Of a stretch of DNA of 22,231 bases, positions 7,325-15,825 are shown piece after piece (positions within the stretch are counted from its first letter, which is position 1; each line of letters begins with the position of its first letter). Under the pieces are notes generated by a model. It was given only the letters and a program-made list of their open reading frames with translations. It did not search any database and was not told the origin of the DNA. The stretch comes from an uncultured Clostridia bacterium (GTDB lineage: Bacteria; Bacillota; Clostridia; Christensenellales; Borkfalkiaceae). A program made the translations under genes and the position numbers. The stretch is from positions 1-22,231 of the forward strand of contig CAKQKQ010000026.1 of the NCBI GenBank assembly GCA_934249265.1, read 5' to 3'.

Positions 7325-7501
7325 ACTATTATTGGAAAGTTACCGACTGTCTGGCGGGGTATTTTACAAAAGTTTTTCTAAACTCCATTCACTAAATATG
7401 GACATTCTTATTCCGTTTTGTGAGAGTGTTTCGCAAAAGCATTTTACCCCCTCACTATTATTGGAAAGTTTTAAGCCGTTTGTTGGGGTGTTTCACGAAA
7501 A
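7325..7501. repeat. Degenerate tandem repeat region
   Basis: A 17-bp sequence (ACTATTATTGGAAAGTT) occurs identically at 7325-7341 and 7454-7470. A related motif, GTNTTNNNCNAAAA, occurs three times at 7359, 7426 and 7488, at spacings of 67 and 62 bp. Neither strand has a gene with a ribosome site. It looks like a decayed interspersed repeat between the hsdR terminator and the recombinase operon. Confidence 0.6.
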
Positions 7502-7547
7502 TTTCACAAAAAGAATTGCCAAAAAATTTTCCCCGACATCCGCATAT

Positions 7548-7583
7548 AAAAAGGAAGTCTGACTATTGCCACACTTCCTTTTT
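7548..7583. terminator. Terminator after hsdR
   Basis: AAAAAGGAAGT (7548-7558) pairs perfectly with ACTTCCTTTTT (7573-7583) around a 14-nt loop. A- and T-runs on both sides make it usable in both directions. It lies 65 nt past the hsdR stop. Confidence 0.8.
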
Positions 7584-7647
7584 TGATTAAATATATATTT
7601 GCAGGTAATTTTCGCCGATAGAAATCAGGTGTTCCCCGTCTGTCGTC

Positions 7648-10629
7648 TCACTTATCTTCTCTCAAACTCTTGTAAATCTCACTAACAAAAATACCGAGAA
7701 CCTCTTTCTTCATTTCGTCGTTAGAAAGAAGCAACGAGAAAAAGTCTTGATTTTGCGAAAGTCCTTCGATAAGCGCGTCGTCGATACCGTCGAAATACGA
7801 AAATGCAAAATCGCTTTCCGTGTTCGCTTTTGCACTCTCTTTGAGTTTTTCAGACTTCATCATCAAGTCTTTGATTTGAAGCATTGCCTTGATTACAATG
7901 TCGTTATCGTAGGTTTTGCCCGTTTTACTGTTAATTTCGTCGATAATCTCCGAAAGCCGCTTCACCTTATCTTCGTTCAGATTAAAGTCGTCTGCCGTTG
8001 GCAGTTTCACTATCGGATCGGGCGTAACTTTGGTTGTTTTATGCTCTTCGCCTTTCTTCTGAATAAAGTTGTCCGCTTTAATCTTACCCGATAAATCGAA
8101 CCCGCCGCCCGGCTGAGAAATATTCACGAACGACACGAAATAAGTCAGAAACAAATACTTTTTATGCAGTTCCACATCCTCGAAACATGATACCTGTATC
8201 AAAAACTCGTAGAAACGGATAAAATGCCGCACAACCGACATAATCTCGATTTGTTTCATCAAATCGTATTCTTTCAGTTTTTTCTCGGCGCGTTGCAGAT
8301 AGAAACGCAACTGATTTTTATCTTTCGCTTCGATAATCTTTTTGTAGATAATCTCCGCCGCCATATTCACGTCGTAAGGATCTAAAATCATATATCCGTC
8401 AAGTTTTGATTCCAAATCGTATACTGCCGTCGGCGTAACCGAATTAGCGAGCAACGTCGTGGTATAATACGGAGCAAACGCCTTAACAATATCGTCGTAT
8501 GTATTAACGAAATCAAGAATAAAGGTCTTTTTCTCGAATGGCGGACAGATACGGTTCAAGCGCGACAACGTCTGCACCGCGTTCACCCCGCGCAATTTTT
8601 TCAAAACATACATTGCGCAAAGTTTCGGTTGGTCGAAACCCGTCTGATACTTGTTTGCCACAAGCAAAACGTTGTAATCATCCGAATCAAACTTTTTCGG
8701 CAATTTATCTTCCGCAAAACCATTCAGCAGCGTTTCTGTGTATTCTGTTTCGTCGTCGGGCAGTTTTACCTTACCCGAAAACGCCACAAGCGCATGAATA
8801 CCCGCATAACCTTTCTTTGTAACGTAATCTTCAAACGCTTGGCGATATTTCACCGCGCTCGCGCGAGAAGCCGTTACCACCATCGCCTTAGCCATTCCGC
8901 CGAGTTCTTGTAAAACCGTCGTGCGGAAATGTTCGACAATCACTTCCACCCTTTGCGCGATATTCGTTTCGTGCAACTCAACAAACCGCGCGATTTGTTT
9001 TTTTGCTTCCGCAGTCTTGTATTTCGGATCTTCCGAAATTTCTTTGTTCAACCGATAATACGTTTTGTATTCGGTGAAGTTCGCAAGCACGTCTAAAATA
9101 AAGCCTTCTTCTATCGCCTGTTTCATCGAATATAAGTGGAAGGCTTCTTTTTGCCCTTTCGCGTTCAATCTTCCGAACAAGTCCAAAGTTGTTGCTTTTG
9201 GCGTGGCGGTAAAAGCAAACATAGAAACGTTCTTTTGCTTGCCGTTTCGTGCGATCTCGTCCGCAATCATATCCTGCGTATCTACTACGCCCTCTTCAAA
9301 ATCGACTTCGCCCGCGCCGAGCGTCATTGTGATTGCCGCCATATCCTTGCCGGCGGTGGAAGAATGTGCTTCGTCGATAATCACGGCAAAAGTCTTGTTT
9401 TTCAGGTTTTTCACCGTGTCTACGATATACGGGAATTTCTGTATCGTCGTGCCGATAATCTTGATATTACTTTGAAGTGCCTGCGCAAGGTCTGCCGACG
9501 AACACTTATCGTCCATTACCTTGATAAGCCCCGCTTTGTGTTCGATGCCGCGCACAGCGTTCTGCAACTGTCTGTCCACCACCACGCGGTCAGTACAAAT
9601 AATGATATTATCGAAAACGATTCTATTTTCTTCGTCATGGAGAGAAGAAAGTCTATGCGCAAGCCACGCAATGGAATTCGTCTTGCCAGAACCCGCACTG
9701 TGCTGAATTAAATAGTTTTGCGAAGTGCGATTCAATCGAACGTCCGATACCGTTTTGCGGATAACGTCAAGTTGATGATAGCGCGGGAAAACAACCTTTT
9801 CTTTCACCGTAGTTTTACCCGTCACTTCGTCTGTTTCTTCTTTACGTTCGATAAAGATAAACTCCGAGATAAGGTCTAACACCGTATCTTTTTTGAGCAT
9901 ATCTTCCCACATATAGTAGACGGAATATTTGTCGGGATAAACGGGATTGCCCTTGCCCGCGTCTATTCCGTTGCCGCTACCCATATTGAACGGCAAAAAG
10001 AACGTACCGTCATTCGCAAGACGCGTCGTCATATACACTTCTTGCAAATCCATTGCAAAGTTGACGATACACCCCGCCTTGAAATAGAACAACCGCGTTT
10101 TGGGGTTTCTTTGCGTGCGGTACTGTAATATTGCATCTTGATAACTCTGCCCCGCGAAATTGCATTTGAGTTCAAACGACATAATCGCAAAGCCGTTTAA
10201 GAAAATCACAAGGTCGATTCTCTCGGAATCGCTCGCCCACACTTCTTCCATTACGGAAAAGATATTTTTATTGTATTTTGCAAGCAGGTCTTTGTTGAAC
10301 GTCGTTGCGGGCTTGGTGTACATAAGGTCTAACTTGTACCCCGCGATTTCCACGCCGTGTTTCAAGACGGATAACAGACTGCTTTTCGCTTTCGTGATTT
10401 CAGTGTTGATAAAGTTGACTACCGTATCTTCGGTAACGTCTTTATACACCTTGCGGATCTGCGCCATCGTTTCGGGCTGAGTATCGTCAAGGAACTTGAA
10501 CAGCATTTCACGGTCGATAGCAAAATTACGGTCGAACTTCACGTTTTTCCGCTCTATGTAACCGTTTTCGCTCACGAGTTTATCTATAATAAACCGCTGA
10601 TATTCTTTTTCGGATAAAATATTATTCAT
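7648..10629 (-). CDS. hsdR: Type I restriction enzyme, R (endonuclease/translocase) subunit
   Basis: 993 residues, a normal HsdR length. The N-terminal PD-(D/E)xK nuclease shows RIDLVIF (Asp139), SFELK (Glu153, Lys155) and the downstream QY (169-170) typical of type I nucleases. Superfamily 2 helicase motifs follow: Walker A SAGSGKT (311-317), IIDEAHSS (DEAH 419-422), FAFTATPK (474-477), YQTGFDQP (661-668) and QTLSRLNR (686-693). The C-terminal 250 residues are helical, as expected for docking to the methylase core. The start has GAGGAA 7 nt upstream, formed by the last codons of the previous gene, whose stop is 3 nt away. HsdR cuts DNA with HsdM and HsdS, and it looks intact. It is the last gene of the operon and is followed by a terminator. 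GC content is clearly higher than in its two upstream neighbours. Confidence 0.95.
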   Translation of the reverse strand: MNNILSEKEYQRFIIDKLVSENGYIERKNVKFDRNFAIDREMLFKFLDDTQPETMAQIRKVYKDVTEDTVVNFINTEITKAKSSLLSVLKHGVEIAGYKLDLMYTKPATTFNKDLLAKYNKNIFSVMEEVWASDSERIDLVIFLNGFAIMSFELKCNFAGQSYQDAILQYRTQRNPKTRLFYFKAGCIVNFAMDLQEVYMTTRLANDGTFFLPFNMGSGNGIDAGKGNPVYPDKYSVYYMWEDMLKKDTVLDLISEFIFIERKEETDEVTGKTTVKEKVVFPRYHQLDVIRKTVSDVRLNRTSQNYLIQHSAGSGKTNSIAWLAHRLSSLHDEENRIVFDNIIICTDRVVVDRQLQNAVRGIEHKAGLIKVMDDKCSSADLAQALQSNIKIIGTTIQKFPYIVDTVKNLKNKTFAVIIDEAHSSTAGKDMAAITMTLGAGEVDFEEGVVDTQDMIADEIARNGKQKNVSMFAFTATPKATTLDLFGRLNAKGQKEAFHLYSMKQAIEEGFILDVLANFTEYKTYYRLNKEISEDPKYKTAEAKKQIARFVELHETNIAQRVEVIVEHFRTTVLQELGGMAKAMVVTASRASAVKYRQAFEDYVTKKGYAGIHALVAFSGKVKLPDDETEYTETLLNGFAEDKLPKKFDSDDYNVLLVANKYQTGFDQPKLCAMYVLKKLRGVNAVQTLSRLNRICPPFEKKTFILDFVNTYDDIVKAFAPYYTTTLLANSVTPTAVYDLESKLDGYMILDPYDVNMAAEIIYKKIIEAKDKNQLRFYLQRAEKKLKEYDLMKQIEIMSVVRHFIRFYEFLIQVSCFEDVELHKKYLFLTYFVSFVNISQPGGGFDLSGKIKADNFIQKKGEEHKTTKVTPDPIVKLPTADDFNLNEDKVKRLSEIIDEINSKTGKTYDNDIVIKAMLQIKDLMMKSEKLKESAKANTESDFAFSYFDGIDDALIEGLSQNQDFFSLLLSNDEMKKEVLGIFVSEIYKSLREDK

Positions 10630-10632
10630 TGG

Positions 10633-11676
10633 TTATTCCTCAATTAAAATAGGCAATGCTAAATTATTTATTAAATACTTACAGCGAAAGCCTTGATATT
10701 CAGCCCCTTTTTCTGTAGTATATTTTGCGGGCAAATCTTCCATATGTAAATTTAATTTACATTCAATCGTGTATTTATTCCCGATAATATCTTCTACACA
10801 AATTAGTAATTGCTTTAAAGGCTTTGCAAAAATAATCCATTGATTCTTTGTTGTTTGAATTTGACAAACAGTATTTACCTCTAACAACTGTTGATTATCG
10901 AATTTACAAAATTTATTATCTAATAGAATTCCTCGCAACAGTAAGTTGTGTGAAGAAATATTTTTCACTATAAAATTATTAATATTGATTAAATAAAAAA
11001 TATTTTTATCCATAAGTGCTACGGACTTTTCATCATCAAGATTCAATGATTGTTTTATATAACTGTTTACCACATCAAAAGGTTGTATTCCAACAACTAA
11101 TTTTAAATAAGGCATGTGAATTTTTCTTTCTTCTTCTTTCCTTTCTTTTTCAATACGTAATATTTCTTTATTCCTATCGGCGTCGCCTTTACGTATCGTC
11201 CACGCAACCCCCACAAGAGTAAATAAACCACCATAAATAGCCGCCAATATTGTCGTTACAATTTCACGTAGACTGTTATCTATTGTAATCTCACCATTTA
11301 ATATAATTTGCTTACCTGGAATTATATATATCAGATAAATAGTCAACGCAACACCAACAACAAAATCTTGTAATATACCCCATTTTTCTAATGTATGTTT
11401 TTTATTGTTTGATATAAACGCCAATGTTAAATTATACAATATTATTAATAATAGTAGTCCACCAAAAATAAATTTACAAATAGTATTTTTTATTATAAAT
11501 GACATATAAAATAAATCAGCCAACCAATAATAACAACAAAGTTTGGTAAAAACTATCTCACTATGCTTTTTTTGAGTATTGTTTATTATTTTTGATTTTA
11601 CTGTTCCCAATAAACAATTTAATCCTATAGGAATAATTACAAAAACAATACCAAATATCAACCATTTCCACCACAT
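10633..11676 (-). CDS. Unknown five-helix membrane protein between hsdS and hsdR
   Basis: 347 residues, not recognised at family level. Hydrophobic segments near 3-24, 46-64, 67-89, 103-121 and 137-161 predict about five membrane helices. The last contains ILAAIYGGLFTLVGVAWTI. A highly charged helix follows (RKGDADRNKEILRIEKERKEE), then a beta-rich soluble domain (190-347), probably cytoplasmic. GGAGA lies 7 nt before the ATG. It starts 20 nt after the coiled-coil gene and its stop is 3 nt before hsdR, so it is co-translated with the restriction operon. It is very AT-rich (row 11401-11460 is 20% GC) compared with hsdR, suggesting separate origin. A membrane partner or effector of a defense system is possible, but no function can be assigned. 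Confidence 0.75.
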   Translation of the reverse strand: MWWKWLIFGIVFVIIPIGLNCLLGTVKSKIINNTQKKHSEIVFTKLCCYYWLADLFYMSFIIKNTICKFIFGGLLLLIILYNLTLAFISNNKKHTLEKWGILQDFVVGVALTIYLIYIIPGKQIILNGEITIDNSLREIVTTILAAIYGGLFTLVGVAWTIRKGDADRNKEILRIEKERKEEERKIHMPYLKLVVGIQPFDVVNSYIKQSLNLDDEKSVALMDKNIFYLININNFIVKNISSHNLLLRGILLDNKFCKFDNQQLLEVNTVCQIQTTKNQWIIFAKPLKQLLICVEDIIGNKYTIECKLNLHMEDLPAKYTTEKGAEYQGFRCKYLINNLALPILIEE

Positions 11677-11696
11677 TATTCTATCTCCATATATTA

Positions 11697-12047
11697 TTAT
11701 TTTAATATTGCCACAATTAAAGAAGCAATCGCTATTACTGTAGATATGAAAAACGACACGAAACCACGAATTCTGGCAACTTTTGCTTCTTTTTGAATAG
11801 ATATTTCTCTCTTTTCAAGTTGCACTATTTGTTGTTTTTGCATCTCATTTTCTTCTTGCAATACTTTAATTTGCTCATTGCCTTGCTGCACTAAAAACTG
11901 CAATTCTTTTATAATCGGTGCATTTGATTTTTCTAATTTTCTTTCTTCGTCAAGTAGTTGTTGCCTTTTCTCTTTTTCCTCTTCTTCTATCGCTCTACGC
12001 AATTGTATAGATGAACAAAAATTATTATCTGCAAAACTTATATCCAT
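11697..12047 (-). CDS. Tail-anchored coiled-coil protein, unknown function
   Basis: 116 residues from ATG 12047-12045. I prefer this start to the longer frame because GGAGG, inside the last codons of hsdS, lies 9 nt upstream; the hsdS stop is 1 nt away. Residues 18-92 form a Glu/Lys/Gln-rich coiled coil (EEEEKEKRQQLLDEERKLEK and onward), and residues 95-115 (RGFVSFFISTVIAIASLIV and on) form one C-terminal membrane helix. The long helix would project into the cytoplasm. It is paired with the membrane protein downstream (20-nt gap), and the two may form a complex. No catalytic motif is visible. Confidence 0.75.
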   Translation of the reverse strand: MDISFADNNFCSSIQLRRAIEEEEKEKRQQLLDEERKLEKSNAPIIKELQFLVQQGNEQIKVLQEENEMQKQQIVQLEKREISIQKEAKVARIRGFVSFFISTVIAIASLIVAILK

Positions 12048-12048
12048 T

Positions 12049-13302
12049 TTATACGACCTCCTTTTTGCCAGTAACGTATTCGTAAATGAGCGATTTTTTG
12101 TAGCCATCAAGCGTTTCGATTTGCGATTTTTTATCTGCGATAATCTCGTTTGTTCGAGAAATTTGTTTATCGATATAATTTACAATATTATTCTGCTCAT
12201 CTATCGGCGGCAACGGATATAGCAATTCGGCAAGTTTGTTCCACCTCAAATCGCAAGAACGTACTCTGATTCCCGTCGATAAAGCCGTAAAAACTTCCCC
12301 ATACGCCATACTTCTCAAATAATACATTATGTATTTTTTATTTTGCTTTGTATTTAAGACGTTTAGAACAGGTGACGCTTTGCCCCTTGAATCCGAGATG
12401 CCGATAGCACCAGCAAAACCATCCATTCCGTGAACAACCAAATCTCCGACATCAACGCCTTGATAACCAATTTCTTTGTCTGCCATCGTAAAACCATCTT
12501 CTCGACGATTACTGCGAAGCGTAACCTCTCCATCTCTGAAACAGGTTATAACACCGTCATCTTGCTTTACGGGTTTAGACATATAACGAAGAATATACTT
12601 TCCCTTTTTCTTTGTCCAATGAGTTGGAAATTGTCCCACCCAAGGAATGCCGCTGTCTTTCATCGGGGCAGACGGGTTCAAACCGTGGGTAACGGCTTCG
12701 GTGATGACAGAACGCTTGTACTGTTCAAGCGTATCAATCTGCGCTTGAATATCCACTTTCAATCCGTCAATCTTCCCGCACTCTCTATCCAAAAACTCTG
12801 CAATCCTTTGTTGCTCATCAAGTGTCGGGAAAGGAATAGATAATTCAAGCAAATCTTTTGAATTAAGATTGCTTCTGACACCTGCATCTCCTAACGCATT
12901 GAATATTTGATTTTTCCATAGCATAAGAAAGTATTTCTCCGCAAATGCGGGCAATACCCTCTTATTGCTTTTCAAAATAATATATGCGGGTGAAACAAGC
13001 CCTAAATACGGAGATAATCCGACACGGCTTGTAGACACATTCTGCAAATCAATAAGTTTGAACACTAACTCATCTGGACGCAAAATTTGATAGGTTTCAA
13101 ATTTTTCAGGTTGTAGTCCATTACTATCGTCTTTTGATCTTTTAATAACGCCATTCATAGTCAACGCTAAACGTTCATACCGATCGGACATACACCCTGC
13201 AATTTCTTTCGTATTAACAAAACAGTATTTTGCACGTTTTACACTCCACTCTTTGGGTATTTCTCCTACCCAAGATATTCCACTTTCTTTCATCTCTCGC
13301 AT
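12049..13302 (-). CDS. hsdS: Type I restriction enzyme, specificity subunit
   Basis: 417 residues with the two-fold architecture of HsdS. Each half begins with a target-recognition domain, SGISWVGEIPKEW (7-19) and SGIPWVGQFPTHW (near 217-229). Each ends with a conserved spacer: PFPTLDEQQRIAEFLDREC with a long helix to EQYKRSVITEAVTHGL, and PLPPIDEQNNIVNYIDKQ with a helix to LDGYKKSLIYEYVTGKK. HsdS sets the bipartite DNA sequence recognised by the HsdM2S complex. Both domains and both helices are present, so it looks intact. It starts 2 nt after the AbiJ-like gene stop, with AAGGG in that gene's last codons as ribosome site. I saw no inverted partial hsdS genes nearby of the kind used for specificity switching. 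Confidence 0.95.
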   Translation of the reverse strand: MREMKESGISWVGEIPKEWSVKRAKYCFVNTKEIAGCMSDRYERLALTMNGVIKRSKDDSNGLQPEKFETYQILRPDELVFKLIDLQNVSTSRVGLSPYLGLVSPAYIILKSNKRVLPAFAEKYFLMLWKNQIFNALGDAGVRSNLNSKDLLELSIPFPTLDEQQRIAEFLDRECGKIDGLKVDIQAQIDTLEQYKRSVITEAVTHGLNPSAPMKDSGIPWVGQFPTHWTKKKGKYILRYMSKPVKQDDGVITCFRDGEVTLRSNRREDGFTMADKEIGYQGVDVGDLVVHGMDGFAGAIGISDSRGKASPVLNVLNTKQNKKYIMYYLRSMAYGEVFTALSTGIRVRSCDLRWNKLAELLYPLPPIDEQNNIVNYIDKQISRTNEIIADKKSQIETLDGYKKSLIYEYVTGKKEVV

Positions 13303-13304
13303 AA

Positions 13305-14210
13305 TTAACCCTTTTTAATCTTACCGTATTCTGCTATCAAATAGTTTACAAATGCACTACAACTAACAAGCATAAATTTTGCTTCTTCAAAAGACACTTC
13401 GCTGACAAAAAGCCCTTCGGCATGCCTTATTCCGCCCTTATCATTGTTTGTATAAGCATATAATTTTTCAAAAGCCGATTTCAATTGTCCTTTTAAATTG
13501 CATTTACTTTCTAATATTTTTAACGCCTCACCTAACGTTGCATTTTTCTTATCGGCTATAATACAACAAATTGATTCAACAGCACTTATGCTTTCTTTGA
13601 TACAATTTTTATAATCTTTGTGTTCTCGGTCAGCAAGAAAGCCTACCGCCTTTTCAATATGCGCTCTGCAACCGTTATACGGATTAAGGCATGCCTGCTC
13701 TATTTCATTTGTTTCATTTTTATCCGTAATTGCAACTATCTTTTCATTTACAAAACGATAACCGACATATTCTTTTTCAAATAGGAGATTAAACGATTTA
13801 CTTAAATGTTTTTTATATGAATAGCAATTGCCATTTATCCAACCATTTATATACCATAAAACATCAAGGACTTCATTATGTTCAGCATTTTTTATTACCT
13901 CTTGAATGGATACAAAAACTCTTCGCCAACTAAATTTCCGATCTTTTTCTATTACAATACTTTTATTGAATACATCTGAAAGGAGTGCTTTACAAAAACA
14001 ATTTTCCTCTTTTTCATTGTATACCACCCCGCAACTAATCGGATCGTCAAAAATGGTTTCTAAAATTTCAAAAAGTTTGTTGCTAATTTGTGTTCTTGTT
14101 CTTTCATCAAAATCATCATATTGCATTTTCATTACACATTTTGACTTACCTATAGACTCACTGAAACAATTCCTAACATTTATCATTGATTTTCTTTGTC
14201 CATTTTTCAT
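13305..14210 (-). CDS. AbiJ-like abortive-infection family protein
   Basis: 301 residues. The N-terminal segment, MINVRNCFSESIGKSK and on to TRTQISNKLFEILETI, resembles the AbiJ N-terminal domain 4 (FSE-R-G pattern, helix to LxNxLxxxL). The C-terminal part matches the AbiJ-type helical domain: AHIEKAVGFLADREHKDYKN, then IKESISAVESICCIIAD, ATLGEALK, LKSAFEKLYAYT, GGIRHA (Arg262-His263) and FMLVSCSAFVNYLIAEYG. AbiJ-family proteins are linked to phage abortive infection; their HEPN-like C-termini suggest RNA cleavage, but the mechanism is unproven. AGAGGA lies 7 nt before the ATG. It sits inside the hsd operon between an unknown gene (66-nt gap) and hsdS (2-nt gap) and is AT-rich. Confidence 0.75.
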   Translation of the reverse strand: MKNGQRKSMINVRNCFSESIGKSKCVMKMQYDDFDERTRTQISNKLFEILETIFDDPISCGVVYNEKEENCFCKALLSDVFNKSIVIEKDRKFSWRRVFVSIQEVIKNAEHNEVLDVLWYINGWINGNCYSYKKHLSKSFNLLFEKEYVGYRFVNEKIVAITDKNETNEIEQACLNPYNGCRAHIEKAVGFLADREHKDYKNCIKESISAVESICCIIADKKNATLGEALKILESKCNLKGQLKSAFEKLYAYTNNDKGGIRHAEGLFVSEVSFEEAKFMLVSCSAFVNYLIAEYGKIKKG

Positions 14211-14276
14211 CTCATTTTCCTCTGTATAATAATCTTTTATATTACAACATTTTTTAATAATATATTTAAGTATTTT

Positions 14277-14867
14277 CTATTTTTCGCTTTTTTCTTGCTC
14301 CCCTGAAATAGTCAAAAATGAAATAAAATCATTTCCAAATTGACTTAACATATAATTCCCATTTGCATCGTTTGAATATAAAATCATGCCATCGGCAAAT
14401 AATTGATTGAATATAATTACTTCATCTTCATTTGTAGAATCAATCTCTTTCTCTGTCGGTGTAATATACTCTTTCATTATTGAAATATGTCTTGCAGTAT
14501 ATCTTTCAATCAATCCCATATACAAGTAAAAGCGTGTTTCGTCTATATTGCCTTCGTATGAATTTGCCGTTGCATTAGCAAGATATTTTAATTTTTCTTC
14601 GCTGCTCGTTTTCATTGCCACTTCGGTTGCCTTTATAATCGCAGTAGTGAATATTTCTGAGTTGCCAATATCATTCAAAGACGCTTCAATTTTTGATATT
14701 CTATTTTCAAGTGCCTCTTGCCATTTTTTCTGACGTTTTTCCAAACAGTTATTTTTTACTGTGTCATAAATCGACGTTGCCAAAGCGCCTCCGACAGGAA
14801 TAGCACTAACGGCAGTTCTCCCTGCAATTTCAGCAACTTGAAGAGCCCCTTTTACAAATTTATTCAT
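14277..14867 (-). CDS. Unknown helical protein overlapping the hsdM 3' end
   Basis: 196 residues from ATG 14867-14865, with GGGGGA 7 nt upstream. A longer frame from TTG 14882 would place the start before its ribosome site. It overlaps the hsdM stop by 8 nt, which implies coupled translation. The N-terminus is small-residue rich and mildly hydrophobic (VKGALQVAEIAGRTAVSAIP, then VGGALATSIYDTV), able to interact with a membrane. A helix LEKRQKKWQEALENRISKIEASL and further helices (KLKYLANATANSYEGN) follow. I do not know the family. The pattern recalls small defense-associated proteins with a Gly/Ala-rich N-terminus and a helical bundle. It may act with the AbiJ-like protein 66 nt downstream. 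Confidence 0.7.
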   Translation of the reverse strand: MNKFVKGALQVAEIAGRTAVSAIPVGGALATSIYDTVKNNCLEKRQKKWQEALENRISKIEASLNDIGNSEIFTTAIIKATEVAMKTSSEEKLKYLANATANSYEGNIDETRFYLYMGLIERYTARHISIMKEYITPTEKEIDSTNEDEVIIFNQLFADGMILYSNDANGNYMLSQFGNDFISFLTISGEQEKSEK

Positions 14868-15825
14868 CGCATTGTCCCCCAAATAAATTTTTAATTCTTT
14901 CGCTTACACTCTTTTCAAGCGTTAAGAATTTTTCTTCCAACACTTCGCTCTTTTCGGGTTGTGTGTACTTGTAGAAATATCTTGTAAACGGTATTTCCGA
15001 GCCGATTTTAATCACGGGCTTTTTCGCGCCGAGATTTTCTTCCCAAAACCATTTCGCATCGGGAACGTAAGGCAGCACTTCCCTTGCCATATACGTTTCT
15101 ATATCTTCGGTATACTTCACGATTTCGGTGTCGCGCGTTTCTTTATCGTATATAATGTTTCCCTTTTTGTCTCGCTGAATTTCTGCCGTCTTGTCCATCT
15201 CGGAAAGCCCATACGCGATACGCTCTATCAGTTTTTTATCGCACGACAAAATTCCCGAAAGATATTTGATAAAACTTTCCGGTTCTTTATACACTTTGTT
15301 CGAGATATTCTCTTTCAACGCCTGCAAAACACCATCGTATATCGGCTTTCTTGCAAGCATTTCTTCGTACTTTATTTTGTCTTTATCGGCAAGCGCAACG
15401 CCTTGGCTTTCATAGTCGGCAATCTTCACTTCGTCGTAAACACCCGAAAGTGCGCCTTTCATCAGCATTTGTTCGATACGTTCTTCCGTGATGGCGTAAC
15501 TGCGTTGAAGCGGCTGCATAACGGCGTATTCCTTATAAAGAAACTCCGTGTTATCGTAAATTTTACAAAGGTCGCTCGGAACGAAATCAGCGTAAAGGTG
15601 CGTGATTTTCTTTCTGTCCTCTCTCGTGATTTCGTTTTTCTTGTTACCGACGGCTTTACGAAGTTTATGGTAAATCTCGGCGGCATTGATTAGTTGTATC
15701 TTGCCTTTGCGTTCTTTCTTCTTGTTTTTCGAGAGAATCCAAACGTAGGTCTGAATACCCGTATTGTAAAACAAGTCGGTGGCAACGCGATAATCGCTTC
15801 TATCAGGTCGCTTTCCAAAAGCCAA
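14860..15825 (-). pseudogene. hsdM: hsdM, C-terminal fragment after frameshift
   Basis: This frame carries the C-terminal 306 residues of HsdM. Homology-like sequence begins at ATDLFYNTGIQTYVWILSKNK (from about 15782) and ends with SEIPFTRYFYKYTQ and a coiled-coil tail. The residues before ATDLFYN are out of frame, and the apparent TTG start at 15825 has no ribosome site. The segment is therefore the continuation of the gene starting at 16958, shifted by one missing base near 15781-15782. Joined, the protein would have about 700 residues. It is unlikely to be made separately unless ribosomes shift or reinitiate. Confidence 0.8.

Noticed and set aside
7325..7501. CRISPR array
   Set aside because: The repeats are few, imperfect and irregularly spaced, and no cas genes are present in the window.
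7275..7562. Plus-strand 95-residue ORF with internal repeats
   Set aside because: No ribosome site, it runs into a terminator, and the repetition is explained by DNA-level degenerate repeats.
12049..13302. Phase-variable hsdS locus
   Set aside because: Only one hsdS gene is present, with no inverted partial copy and no dedicated invertase beside it. The recombinase at 4965-6302 is distant and damaged.
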